Positions 44,075-52,805 are shown, numbered from the stretch's first letter. The stretch: 64,000 bases of DNA from Kosakonia sp. SMBL-WEM22 (GCF_014490785.1 NZ_CP051488.1:2232001-2296000); one strand, 5' to 3'. Notes: generated from the letters alone by a model not told the origin. Program-made: numbers and translations.

Positions 44075-44114
44075 AGCACGGCGCTCGGGGGAGCGCCGGT
44101 TACAGACACGTGGC

Positions 44115-44510
44115 TTATGCAGCCGGCTGTGCAGCCGGTTTAGCAGCAGCGTGTTTTACATGTTTGTGATGTTTTTTAGCAGCCTGAGCTTTCTGCTCTA
44201 CAGCCGGTTTAGCGGCGGCTTTTTTATGGTGCTTTTTAGCAGCCTGGGCTTTCTGCTCTGCAGCCGGTTTAGCGGCGGCTTTTTTGTGGTGTTTTTTAGC
44301 AGCCTGGGCTTTCTGCTCAGCGGCTTTTTTGTGTTTCTTGTGGTGAACTTTCTTCGCCGGAGCCGCTTTGGTGTCAGCAGCAGCCGGAGCAGCAGTAGTG
44401 GTGGTCGGCGCAGCAGCCGGCGCCTGAGAGGTGGCAGCGGTGTCAGCAGCGAAAGCAGCAGAAGACAGACCCATTGCAGCGGCAACAACCAGAGCTAATA
44501 CTTTTTTCAT
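44115..44510 (-). CDS. asr: Acid shock protein Asr
   Basis: A 131-residue periplasmic, extremely basic, intrinsically disordered protein. The signal peptide MKKVLALVVAAAMGLSSAAF is conserved with E. coli Asr. The mature part is Ala/Lys/His-rich with three tandem copies of AEQKAQAAKKHHKKAAAKP or close variants. It is induced strongly at low pH under RstAB/PhoB control and protects periplasmic proteins. The extra repeats make it longer than the E. coli form (102). Confidence 0.95.
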   Translation of the reverse strand: MKKVLALVVAAAMGLSSAAFAADTAATSQAPAAAPTTTTAAPAAADTKAAPAKKVHHKKHKKAAEQKAQAAKKHHKKAAAKPAAEQKAQAAKKHHKKAAAKPAVEQKAQAAKKHHKHVKHAAAKPAAQPAA

Positions 44511-44639
44511 TCCGATATCCTCGAATTGGTTTCTTCATTCAACCCCACTGCGGGGCCGTTGAAAGAACTATATCCCTGTAAGCAAAGCCTTTCCGTGAGT
44601 GATTGGTATCGGCGTGTAACGGAATGTACAACGAGGGTA

Positions 44640-44667
44640 AAGTGCGCCGGAGAGTGGCTCCGGCGCG
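44640..44667 (-). terminator. Hairpin downstream of the carboxypeptidase gene
   Basis: Stem GCGCCGGAG-AGTGG-CTCCGGCGC at 44644-44666. The minus strand continues ACTTTACC, a weak T tract. It lies 7 bases after the stop of the M32 peptidase gene. Confidence 0.6.
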
Positions 44668-44673
44668 ACAGGT

Positions 44674-46158
44674 TCAGAGGTAACGGCGGGTAAGGTGCTG
44701 GCGGAAATAGTCCGCGTTCAGCGGCTCGCCGGTGGCGTTGGCAATCAGCTGTGCGGTGCTAAAGCGGCTGCCGTGCTGCCAGATGTTCTGGCGCAGCCAC
44801 TCAAACAATGCGCTGAAATCGCCGGCGGCGATGGCGTCATCAAGACCCGGCAGCGCGCGGCGCGCGGCGTGGAACAGCTGCGCGGCATACATCGCGCCCA
44901 GAGTATAAGAGGGGAAATAGCCAAAGCCGCCGTCAGTCCAGTGAATATCCTGCATACAGCCGTTGCGGTAGTTGCCTTCCGTCGAAAGCCCAAGCCAGGC
45001 CTGCATTTTCTCATTCCACAGCCCCGGGATATCGTCGACCTCAATCTCACCGTCGATCAGCGCCCGCTCGATCTCATAGCGCAAAATAACGTGCGCCGGA
45101 TAACTTACTTCGTCGGCGTCAACGCGAATATAACCCGGCTTCACACGCTGGTTCCAGGCGATAAAATTGCGCTCTTCAAAGGCAGGCTGCATACCAAAAC
45201 GCTCGATAATCGCGGGCTGCAGGCGACGCAGGAAGGCTTCGCTGCGCCCGAGCTGCATCTCAAAGAAGAGGCTCTGTGATTCGTGAATCGCCGTGGAGCG
45301 CGCCAGCGCAATCGGCTGGCCCGGCCAGCTGCGTGGCAGGTTCTGCTCATAGCGGGCATGTCCCGTCTCATGCACCACGCCGAACAGAGCACTCAGCAAC
45401 TCATTTTCATCATAACGGGTGGTGATGCGCACATCTTCCGGCACACCGCCGCAGAAGGGGTGGGCGCTGACATCAAGGCGTCCACCGTCAAAGTCGAAAC
45501 CGAGCGTCTTCATCGCCTGTAACCCCAGCTCGCGCTGATCGGCAATCGGGAACGGCCCTTGTGGCGCGATGAGCGATTGCTGCCCCTGCTTCGCTACCGC
45601 CTGCTTCAGCAGATCGGGTAGCCAGCTTTTTACCTCGCCAAATAACTCATCAAGACGGGCGCTGGTCATATCCGGCTCAAATTTATCAAGCAGGGCGTCA
45701 TAGGGCGAGCAGCCTTTCGCCGCCGCGCGCAGCTTCGCCTCTTCGCGGGTGAGTTTTACGACCTCTTTCAGATTGGCGGAGAAACCCACCCAGTCATTGG
45801 CCGGGCGCTGGGTACGCCAGGCGTGTTCACATTTACTGCCTGCCAGCGACAGGGCTTCAACCAGCGCTTCCGGTAGCAGCGCCGCTTCATCGTAGTGACG
45901 CTGCATTTCGCGCAGGTTAGCCTGCTCGACGTCGTTGAGATCTTCCTGAGCGGCGCTGGAGAGCCACTGGCCAACCTGCGGGTTGGTTAAAATCTGGTGG
46001 CGCAGGACACTCATTTCCGCCAGCGCTTCACCGCGCGTGGCGCTGCCGCCTGGCGGCATCATGGCGAACATATCCCAGCTGGCAATGGCAGTAAGATGAG
46101 AGAAACGTGACAGGCGAAGGAAGGTACGGGTGAGTTGTTGGTAGTTTTGCTTATCCAT
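44674..46158 (-). CDS. Carboxypeptidase Taq family metallopeptidase (M32)
   Basis: A 494-residue cytosolic zinc carboxypeptidase. The HEXXH motif is in GVVHETGHARYEQ, followed by the family motifs IHESQSLFFE and DEVSYPAHVILRYEIER, which supply the third ligand and substrate site. The chosen start MDKQNYQQLTRTFLRLSRFS excludes a weak upstream extension. E. coli K-12 lacks the gene; it is common in other enterobacteria. It precedes asr in the same orientation but with its own terminator. Confidence 0.9.
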   Translation of the reverse strand: MDKQNYQQLTRTFLRLSRFSHLTAIASWDMFAMMPPGGSATRGEALAEMSVLRHQILTNPQVGQWLSSAAQEDLNDVEQANLREMQRHYDEAALLPEALVEALSLAGSKCEHAWRTQRPANDWVGFSANLKEVVKLTREEAKLRAAAKGCSPYDALLDKFEPDMTSARLDELFGEVKSWLPDLLKQAVAKQGQQSLIAPQGPFPIADQRELGLQAMKTLGFDFDGGRLDVSAHPFCGGVPEDVRITTRYDENELLSALFGVVHETGHARYEQNLPRSWPGQPIALARSTAIHESQSLFFEMQLGRSEAFLRRLQPAIIERFGMQPAFEERNFIAWNQRVKPGYIRVDADEVSYPAHVILRYEIERALIDGEIEVDDIPGLWNEKMQAWLGLSTEGNYRNGCMQDIHWTDGGFGYFPSYTLGAMYAAQLFHAARRALPGLDDAIAAGDFSALFEWLRQNIWQHGSRFSTAQLIANATGEPLNADYFRQHLTRRYL

Positions 46159-46291
46159 AATGCCTCTGATTTTTTTGTATTTTCTCAGCCTGAACACCTA
46201 AAAATAGTAGTTCCGCGGCTAATGTTAAAATCTGTACCATAATAGGGAACATATTCATTTAACCAATAAACTCTTAACACAGCAAAAAACC

Positions 46292-46384
46292 ATGAATCCT
46301 TTCATTTGGGTGATCTGCAGTTTGATGGTGCTCGACGCCGTGCGGGAATGGATGGGCGCAAGCTCCGTCTTCGCACTTTTCTAG
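46292..46384 (+). CDS. Possible 30-residue membrane peptide
   Basis: An ATG-started frame coding MNPFIWVICSLMVLDAVREW and ten more residues, with one hydrophobic segment. There is no clear ribosome site and I recognise no family, so this is a weak call. A longer frame in another register (46306-46491) crosses a hairpin and looks spurious. Confidence 0.25.
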   Translation: MNPFIWVICSLMVLDAVREWMGASSVFALF

Positions 46385-46406
46385 CCCTACCGCGCTGGAA
46401 TAGCGT

Positions 46407-46477
46407 ACAACGCCCCGCTTACGTAGGGGCAGCCCCCCCTTCACGCGCTAACGCAGATGCGCGAGTAGCGTCTTGCC
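46407..46477 (-). repeat. Direct repeat copy 1: vestigial 3' end of ynfM plus hairpin
   Basis: This roughly 70-base segment resembles 47221-47290, the end of ynfM and its downstream hairpin. On the minus strand it can be read GKTLLAHLR-stop, where intact ynfM has GSRLHSRLR-stop, and both copies are followed by a hairpin based on GCCCC...GGGGC. It is a degenerate duplicate that, with copy 2, brackets the peptidase-like gene. Confidence 0.65.
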
Positions 46478-46579
46478 TGTATAAAAAATAGCCACTACAG
46501 TTTTAGAGAGCCCTGTGCTGGTCACTGGGTGTATACATCTATTTGCTCACGTTACATCAGTGTTCAACAGGAGCTGACT

Positions 46580-47218
46580 ATGTATAAAGTTCTGAACAGG
46601 GTGCTGAATACGTTTATGAATTACGGTACGCCGAGCGACGCACAGGAAGAGGAGGAGGTGCAGCCTTATAAAGCAGTAAGAAACGCAAAAGAGGTTGTAA
46701 GAGGAATATTTGCTTTTGAGGATATGACCAAAGAGGGACGAAGGCTTACTATCCAGGGGCATGGTTATGTCATCAATAATAAAGGGGTAATGGTGGATGC
46801 CAAACATGATTACTACGACGGGAAAGAACTTAAAAAGCTGCTGGTAGAGTCGGGTGTAAACCTCACGCGCTATAAAAAAGTTCGGCTGGTCTGTTGCCGC
46901 TCCGCAGACAGTGGATCGCCACTGGCTCAACAAATCGCCAATGAATTCAATCTTCCCACCAAAGGCTACTCCGGTTCAGCGTGGGGCAACGTCAGAAACT
47001 CAATGCTTCGCGCCTGGATAAATGGCTACGATCAATTCACCGAGGCGCAGGCGAAGATATTCGCAGGTGAAAATAGCTATATGCACAAAGGCGTCAGCTG
47101 GCGCGTTGAGGGGGGGCGTAAAAAGTTAATCGAAAATATGTCGTTTAAATTCAAACCTCAGGTCGCTGATATCATTGAGGATAATCCAGGCGCGATATTA
47201 AATTCAGGTCTGCGGTAA
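46580..47218 (+). CDS. Clan-CD-like cysteine peptidase, putative effector/toxin
   Basis: A 212-residue protein without signal peptide. The pattern LTIQGHGYV (His61) and VRLVCCRSAD (Cys105/Cys106), each after a hydrophobic strand, fits the clan CD signature of caspases, gingipains and the C80 self-processing domain of MARTX toxins. The rest, GSAWGNVRNSML and an SWRVEGGRKK segment, gives no further hint. The start has AGGAGCTGACT. The gene is AT-richer than its neighbours and is bracketed by direct repeats derived from ynfM, so it looks acquired. Function as an effector is inference. Confidence 0.6.
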   Translation: MYKVLNRVLNTFMNYGTPSDAQEEEEVQPYKAVRNAKEVVRGIFAFEDMTKEGRRLTIQGHGYVINNKGVMVDAKHDYYDGKELKKLLVESGVNLTRYKKVRLVCCRSADSGSPLAQQIANEFNLPTKGYSGSAWGNVRNSMLRAWINGYDQFTEAQAKIFAGENSYMHKGVSWRVEGGRKKLIENMSFKFKPQVADIIEDNPGAILNSGLR

Positions 47219-47220
47219 TA

Positions 47221-47290
47221 ACAAGCCCCGCTTGCGCAGGGCGAGCACGTTTTTTATGCGCTACCGCAGACGCGAGTGCAGCCTGCTGCC
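47221..47290 (-). repeat. Direct repeat copy 2: 3' end of ynfM and its hairpin
   Basis: The intact counterpart of the vestigial copy at 46407-46477. It comprises the last ten codons of ynfM, its stop at 47261-47263, and the downstream hairpin GCCCCGCTTGCGCAGGGC. The two copies agree at roughly seven of ten positions by eye. Confidence 0.65.
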
Positions 47291-48511
47291 GACCACGACG
47301 GCCAGCACCAGCATTGCCGCAATAAATCCGCCGACGCCGTTCCAGCCATAGCTGTGCCAGAATACGCCGCCCAGGGTTCCTGCCAGGCTGGAGCCAAGAT
47401 AGTAGCTGAAGAGATAGAGCGACGAAGCCTGGCCTCTGGCGCGCTTAGCGCGTGGTCCAATCCAGCTGCTGGCGACGGAGTGCGCGGCAAAAAAACCGGC
47501 GGTAAAAAGCAGCATGCCAGGGAAGATGAGCCACAGTGATGAGAAGAGCGTCAGCAATAAGCCGAGCAGCATGATAGCGGTAAAGGCGATCATCACCGGT
47601 CCTCGGCCATATTTGCTGGTCATCGCGCCCGCTTTTGGCGAACTCCAGGTACCGGTCAGATAAGCCACCGACAGCAGGCCAACCACGGCCTGGCTCAGCA
47701 TCCACGGGGATTGCATCAGGCGATAACCGATATAGTTAAATAGCGTAACAAACGATCCCATCAGCAAGAAGCCTTCGAGAAAGAGCAGCGGCAGCCCCTT
47801 ATCACGCCAGTGCAGGCGGAAGTTGATCAGCAGCGTTTTTGGCCGCAGCGAAGAGGGGCGAAAATGGCGTGAGGGAGGCAGAATCTTCCAGAACATTAGC
47901 GCCGATGCCAGCGCAAAGCAGCCAATCACCGCCACCGCCACCCGCCAGTTAAAGAGGTCAGTAAAAACTCCGCTTAACAGACGACCACTCATGCCGCCGA
48001 TGGAGTTGCCGCTGATATAGAGCCCCATGGAGAAGGCGACAAAACTGGGGTGGATCTCTTCACTCAGGTAGGTCATGCCGACCGCCGCCACGCCGCTCAG
48101 CGATAATCCCACCAGCGCGCGCATCACCAGAATGCCGTGCCAACTGCTCATTATCGTTGAGAGCAGCGTGCAGCATGACGCCAGAAGCAGCGCGGTGACC
48201 ATCACGTTTTTGCGCCCAATCGCATCCGATAATGGCCCGGTAAAGAGCAGGCCAATCGCCAGCATGGCGGTGGAGATGGAGAGAGAGATACTGCTGCTGG
48301 CGGGGGAGATGCCGAACTCATGGGAGAGCACCGGCAAAATAGGCTGCACGCAGTAGAGCAGGGCGAAAGTCGCCAGCCCGGCGGAAAAGAGCGCCAGCGT
48401 GACGCGCATAAATTGGGGGGTGCCACGTTTAATAAATTGCCCCTGCGGGGCGACGGGTTGCTCGTTGACGATGTGTGTCGGTTCGTTATCAACCGTTGTT
48501 GTACGACTCAC
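47261..48511 (-). CDS. ynfM: Major facilitator superfamily transporter YnfM
   Basis: A 416-residue, 12-helix transporter. The start MSRTTTVDNEP and the loop SDAIGRKNVMVTALLL (MFS motif A) match E. coli YnfM (417), a member related to arabinose/drug efflux proteins; its substrate is not established. It is divergent from the LysR gene ynfL, which may regulate it. Its 3' end is duplicated on the far side of the peptidase-like gene. Confidence 0.94.
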   Translation of the reverse strand: MSRTTTVDNEPTHIVNEQPVAPQGQFIKRGTPQFMRVTLALFSAGLATFALLYCVQPILPVLSHEFGISPASSSISLSISTAMLAIGLLFTGPLSDAIGRKNVMVTALLLASCCTLLSTIMSSWHGILVMRALVGLSLSGVAAVGMTYLSEEIHPSFVAFSMGLYISGNSIGGMSGRLLSGVFTDLFNWRVAVAVIGCFALASALMFWKILPPSRHFRPSSLRPKTLLINFRLHWRDKGLPLLFLEGFLLMGSFVTLFNYIGYRLMQSPWMLSQAVVGLLSVAYLTGTWSSPKAGAMTSKYGRGPVMIAFTAIMLLGLLLTLFSSLWLIFPGMLLFTAGFFAAHSVASSWIGPRAKRARGQASSLYLFSYYLGSSLAGTLGGVFWHSYGWNGVGGFIAAMLVLAVVVGSRLHSRLR

Positions 48512-48629
48512 TTGAGATCCTTAGCTTTTTGACCTGTCATTACGGCGACAGGCTTACCACGGCGTAAGGGTATGAAAGCGGAAATATTCTGTCTAATATA
48601 TTAATAATCTCAAATAATACTTTAAAAAT

Positions 48630-49526
48630 ATGAATATCGAACTGCGCCATCTGCGCTACTTTATTGCCGTCGCTGAAGAGCTCCATTTTGGTCATGCCGC
48701 CGCGCGTCTGAACATTTCGCAACCGCCCCTGAGCCAGCAAATTCAGATCCTCGAACAGCAGGTTGGTGCGCGGCTGCTGGCCCGCACGAATCGTAGCGTC
48801 TCATTGACCCCCGCCGGGCGACAGTTTCTGGCGGATAGCCGGCAGATCTTAAACCTGGTGGAGGAGGCCGCCGCCCGTGCGCTGCGTTTGCACCAGGGCG
48901 AAACGGGTGAGTTAAGGATCGGCTTCACCTCCTCCGCGCCCTTTATCAAAGCGGTTTCTGATACTCTCTCTTCCTTTCGTCAACGCTATCCGGATGTGCA
49001 TATCCAGACGCGGGAGATCAACACCCGCGAACAGATAGCACCCCTTAATGAAGGAACGCTGGATCTCGGTTTAATGCGCAACACCCCGCTGCCGGAGACG
49101 CTGGCTTGGGAGGTGATCCTGCGCGAGCCGCTGCTGGCGATGATCCCGCGTACCCACCCGCTGGCAAAACGTACGGCAGTTTCGCTGCACGAACTGGCGC
49201 AGGAGCCGTTTGTCTTTTTCGATCCCCATGTTGGCACCGGACTGTATGACGATATCCTCAGCCTGATGCGCCGCTACCAGCTGACGCCGCGCATCGCACA
49301 GGAGGTGGGTGAGGCGATGACCATTATCGGCCTGGTGGCTGCCGGGCTGGGCGTTTCGATTTTACCCGCCTCATTTCACCGCGTTCAGCTCAGCGAGATG
49401 CGCTGGATACCAATTGTTGAAGAGGATGCCGTGTCAGAGATGTGGCTGGTGTGGTCAAAACACCAGGAGCAGGGGGCGGCGGCGGCGCGTTTCAAACAGC
49501 AGCTGCTTGATGCGGCAAACGGCTGA
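48630..49526 (+). CDS. ynfL: LysR-family transcriptional regulator YnfL
   Basis: A 298-residue regulator. The N-terminal winged helix begins MNIELRHLRYFIAVAEELHF, with recognition region ARLNISQPPLSQQI; the periplasmic-binding-like effector domain covers about 90-290. It is divergent from ynfM with a 118-base intergenic region, the usual layout for a LysR regulator and its target. The inducer is unknown. Confidence 0.93.
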   Translation: MNIELRHLRYFIAVAEELHFGHAAARLNISQPPLSQQIQILEQQVGARLLARTNRSVSLTPAGRQFLADSRQILNLVEEAAARALRLHQGETGELRIGFTSSAPFIKAVSDTLSSFRQRYPDVHIQTREINTREQIAPLNEGTLDLGLMRNTPLPETLAWEVILREPLLAMIPRTHPLAKRTAVSLHELAQEPFVFFDPHVGTGLYDDILSLMRRYQLTPRIAQEVGEAMTIIGLVAAGLGVSILPASFHRVQLSEMRWIPIVEEDAVSEMWLVWSKHQEQGAAAARFKQQLLDAANG

Positions 49527-49654
49527 ATTTTGCCCATAACGGTGAACAAAATGTGCGTTAAATCACAAGCATGGGTAAATATTTGACGACGGCCGTTAAG
49601 TGTTTCACCATAGCCGAATGTTTATTTCGAAGCGCGAAAATAAGGGAGTATGAG

Positions 49655-50875
49655 GTGGTCGCTGATAGCCAGCCGGGGCATATTGACCAAATAAAGCAGA
49701 CCAATGCGGGCGCAGTCTATCGCCTCATCGATCAGCTTGGCCCGGTCTCGCGTATCGACCTTTCACGTTTAGCGCAGTTGGCCCCCGCAAGTATTACCAA
49801 AATCGTGCGCGAAATGCTGGAAGCCCACCTGGTACAGGAGACAGAGATCCAGGAGCCGGGCAGCCGTGGACGTCCTGCAGTGGGGCTGGTGGTGGAGACG
49901 GAAGCCTGGCACTACCTCTCGTTACGCATTAGCCGCGGCGAAATTTTTCTCTCCCTGCGCGATTTAAGCAGCAAACTGGTGGTCGAGGATCGTCTCGATC
50001 TTCCTTTAACCGCCGCAGAACCCTTGCTCACCCGGATCATTACCCATATCGATCAATTTTTTACCCGCCATCAGCACAGGCTTGAGCGGCTGACGGCGAT
50101 CGCCATTACGTTGCCGGGCATTATTGATACCGAAAATGGCATTATCCACCGTATGCCATTTTATGAGGATGTGAAGGAGATGCCGCTCGGCGAAGCGCTG
50201 GAAGCACACACCGGTGTGCCGGTCTATGTGCAGCACGATATCAGCGCCTGGACGATGGCGGAAGCGCTGTTTGGCGCCTCGCGCGGCGCGCGGGATGTGA
50301 TTCAGGTGGTGATTGACCATAACGTCGGTGCCGGGGTCATCACCGATGGACGCCTGCTCCATGCGGGGAGCAGCAGCCTGGTGGAGATTGGCCACACGCA
50401 GGTCGATCCCTATGGCAAGCGCTGCTACTGCGGAAATCACGGTTGCCTTGAGACCATCGCCAGCGTGGAAAGCGTGCTGGAGCTGGCGCAGCTGCGTATG
50501 AGCCAGTCGATGAGTTCCATGCTGCACCAGCAGCCCCTGACGGTAGAGTGGCTCTGCCAGGCAGCGCAGCAGGGCGATCTGCTGGCAAAAGATATCATCA
50601 GCGGCGTTGGGGCAAATGTCGGGCGCATTCTGGCCATCATGGTCAATTTGTTCAATCCGCAAAAAATATTGATTGGTTCACCGCTGAGCCTTGCGGCAGA
50701 TGTGCTTTTTCCTGCCATAGCTGACTGCATTCGCCAGCAGGCGCTGCCAGCGTACAGCAAAAATATCTCCGTTGAGAGTACGCAGTTCACCAATCAGGGC
50801 ACGATGGCGGGTGCCGCGCTGGTAAAAGATGCGATGTATAACGGATCGTTGCTGATTCGTTTGTTACAGGGCTAA
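49655..50875 (+). CDS. mlc: Glucose-responsive ROK-family repressor Mlc (DgsA)
   Basis: A 406-residue repressor, same length as E. coli Mlc. A GTG start (VVADSQPGHIDQIKQ) is preceded by AAGGGAG and chosen over a longer frame upstream. The helix-turn-helix is at about 30-55 (LSRLAQLAPASITKIVREML). The ROK zinc site GHTQVDPYGKRCYCGNHGCLE is intact. Mlc represses ptsHI, ptsG, manXYZ and malT and is inactivated by binding to unphosphorylated EIIB-Glc; it also represses itself. Confidence 0.96.
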   Translation: MVADSQPGHIDQIKQTNAGAVYRLIDQLGPVSRIDLSRLAQLAPASITKIVREMLEAHLVQETEIQEPGSRGRPAVGLVVETEAWHYLSLRISRGEIFLSLRDLSSKLVVEDRLDLPLTAAEPLLTRIITHIDQFFTRHQHRLERLTAIAITLPGIIDTENGIIHRMPFYEDVKEMPLGEALEAHTGVPVYVQHDISAWTMAEALFGASRGARDVIQVVIDHNVGAGVITDGRLLHAGSSSLVEIGHTQVDPYGKRCYCGNHGCLETIASVESVLELAQLRMSQSMSSMLHQQPLTVEWLCQAAQQGDLLAKDIISGVGANVGRILAIMVNLFNPQKILIGSPLSLAADVLFPAIADCIRQQALPAYSKNISVESTQFTNQGTMAGAALVKDAMYNGSLLIRLLQG

Positions 50876-51000
50876 CATTTTTACGTAGTCGCGATAAAAA
50901 TTGCGCTATCTCAAATTGAGCCTCCACCACTTCCCGTAGACTTTCTGCTCTGAATTATATTTCCGGTTTATATTTTCGTTGCTTAACGGTGGAGTTACTT

Positions 51001-51696
51001 ATGCTTAAGCGTTTCTTTGTAACGGGTACAGACACTTCTGTCGGGAAGACAGTGGCGTCCCGCGCGCTGCTCCAGGCGCTGGCTGCCAGCGGCAAAACGG
51101 TGGCAGGTTATAAGCCTGTTGCAAAAGGAAGTCAGGCAACGCCGGAAGGGCTGCGTAATAAAGATGCGCTGGTGCTGCAAAGCGTCTCTTCCCTCGCGCT
51201 GCCGTACAGCGCCATCAATCCGATTGCGCTGAGTGAAGAGGAGAGCAGCGTGGCGCACAGCTGCCCCATCAACTACACCTTACTGTCTAACGGGCTGGCA
51301 GAGTTGTGTAGGCAGGTTGATCACGTCGTTGTTGAAGGCACCGGCGGCTGGCGCAGCCTGATGAACGACCTGCGCCCGCTGTCCGAGTGGGTAGTACAGG
51401 AGCAGATGGCGGTAGTGATGGTGGTGGGGATCCAGGAGGGGTGCCTTAACCATGCACTGCTCACCGCTCAGGCGATCGCCAGCGATGGCCTGCCGCTGAT
51501 CGGCTGGGTGGCAAACCGCATCAACCCTGGCCTTGCGCACTATGCCGAAATTATCAATGTGCTCAGTAAAAAACTGCCTGCGCCGCTGGTAGGTGAGCTG
51601 CCTTATCTCCCGCGCGCCGAGCAGCGCGATCTTGCCCACTATATCAATCTGCAGATGGCAACCGGCATGCTGGTCGCCGATCGCGTACTGGCCTGA
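51001..51696 (+). CDS. bioD2: Dethiobiotin synthetase paralogue BioD2 (YnfK)
   Basis: A 231-residue ATP-dependent enzyme of the dethiobiotin synthetase family. The P-loop is VTGTDTSVGKTVASRAL and the substrate region VVVEGTGGWRSLMND is intact. BioD closes the ureido ring in biotin synthesis; this second copy, away from the bio operon, is of uncertain need. The start has GGAGTTACTT. It follows mlc as in E. coli. Confidence 0.94.
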   Translation: MLKRFFVTGTDTSVGKTVASRALLQALAASGKTVAGYKPVAKGSQATPEGLRNKDALVLQSVSSLALPYSAINPIALSEEESSVAHSCPINYTLLSNGLAELCRQVDHVVVEGTGGWRSLMNDLRPLSEWVVQEQMAVVMVVGIQEGCLNHALLTAQAIASDGLPLIGWVANRINPGLAHYAEIINVLSKKLPAPLVGELPYLPRAEQRDLAHYINLQMATGMLVADRVLA

Positions 51697-51700
51697 CTCC

Positions 51701-51762
51701 ACACCTTGCGGATCCCGCCGGCGAGACGCTGTTTGCGTCCCCCGGCGCAGCGCAAAGGGTGT
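51701..51762. repeat. Nested inverted repeat after bioD2
   Basis: A 62-base element folds as three stacked stems: ACACCTTGCG with CGCAAAGGGTGT (two-base bulge), CGCCGG with CCGGCG, and GACGC-TGTTT-GCGTC. It begins 5 bases after the bioD2 stop. No T tract follows, so it is probably a 3'-end stem or a palindromic unit rather than a classic terminator. Confidence 0.6.
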
Positions 51763-51842
51763 ATGAAACATCTGAAACTTCACTTCGTCCCGGATGGATA
51801 TCACTATTCTCAATAGAAAAGAATAGGCCGGAGACGAAGGTT

Positions 51843-52748
51843 ATGTATGCTCACGCCCAGCAAAAAACTAAGCCTCAGCTAGCGCATCATGCGGGCCCTT
51901 CAGAAGAGGAAATACTGGGGCATTTAAAAAGCCAAAATGTGCCAACAGACGACCTCAAAACCATTCTCGATAAAATAAAACAGCTCAATCCACGCTTAAA
52001 AGACCCGCATTTACTGGTCGGTAAATACCGTGCGGGCGTCAATTTAGGCGGAAAAGTGCGTGCAAAACCTGCTTCATCGGCCGCCGGTCCGACAGCTTCT
52101 GCTGCCTACAAATACCCGGCTGAGATTGTGGATGGCGCACTCTATTTATATGCCACAAATAAAGGCGCGCTGTTTATTAATTCACTTATCCGTAAAGAGA
52201 AGGGGCAAGTTATTGATATCCCTGACACGACACAGTTGGCCAGACACGCCAAAATGCAGTTTGAAGCAGGCGAGAACAGGCCGCCCTTTGCGCCCGGAAT
52301 TGATATCAAGAACGTTATAAAAACATTAAGTAAAAAGGGGCAAGCGATAGTCATCATGAATCAAGCCGTAGAGACTGCGAAAACATCCGGTATAAACAGC
52401 TATTACCGGGGCACGAGACACCGGCCTGTTCTGGATGTGATTAAACCTGGCGATGTGGTCAGCGCCAATTTCCTGATGTCTGTAACGGAAAGTAAGAGAA
52501 TGGCAGAGCGCTTTGCCGAAGGAGTATACAACACCGCTGAAGATCAGGATGAGTTGGGCGTTATCTATGACATTATTGGCAATCCTCACGATTTTAAGTT
52601 TGGCGATCCTGTCGAAAAAGAGAGACTTTTTCCCGTCGGTGCAAAATTTAAATATATTGGCCGGGAGGGCACGACATATCGTTTTGTTGAGCAGTCCGCC
52701 GCCGAGATGAAAAAGTACAAAGGTGATATTTATCGTCTTTATCGGTAA
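51843..52748 (+). CDS. Putative effector: arginine-type ADP-ribosyltransferase with MYAHA leader
   Basis: A 301-residue protein, no signal peptide. The C-terminal half has the R-S-E pattern of mono-ADP-ribosyltransferase toxins: Arg189 in NSYYRGTR, Ser213 in FLMSVTES, and the bi-glutamate turn Glu258-Lys-Glu260 in PVEKERLFPVGAKF, which in this family points to arginine as acceptor. The N-terminal ~100 residues (MYAHAQQKTK, then helical, then Ala/Ser-rich linker) look like a delivery region. The start is at 51843, with GGAGACGAAGGTT; the same MYAHA start and similar upstream bases recur in the next gene. AT-richer than neighbours. No immunity gene or secretion system is nearby in the window. 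Confidence 0.78.
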   Translation: MYAHAQQKTKPQLAHHAGPSEEEILGHLKSQNVPTDDLKTILDKIKQLNPRLKDPHLLVGKYRAGVNLGGKVRAKPASSAAGPTASAAYKYPAEIVDGALYLYATNKGALFINSLIRKEKGQVIDIPDTTQLARHAKMQFEAGENRPPFAPGIDIKNVIKTLSKKGQAIVIMNQAVETAKTSGINSYYRGTRHRPVLDVIKPGDVVSANFLMSVTESKRMAERFAEGVYNTAEDQDELGVIYDIIGNPHDFKFGDPVEKERLFPVGAKFKYIGREGTTYRFVEQSAAEMKKYKGDIYRLYR

Positions 52749-52805
52749 TCACTGGACCCGAGCGTATTGTCATAATTATCTGTAAACACTCTGGAGACAA
52801 AACGT

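Larger units (their letters stand above)
46159..46579. other. AT-rich accessory junction upstream of the peptidase-like gene
   Basis: This 421-base stretch contains a possible 30-codon frame (46292-46384), a vestigial copy of the ynfM 3' end with its hairpin (46407-46477), and the promoter region of the next gene. Base composition drops compared with the flanking operons, apart from the ynfM-like piece. I see no transposase, tRNA or integrase. Confidence 0.55.

Noticed and set aside
46306..46491. 61-codon frame upstream of the peptidase-like gene
   Set aside because: It reads across the hairpin and vestigial ynfM end in the wrong strand and has no ribosome site.
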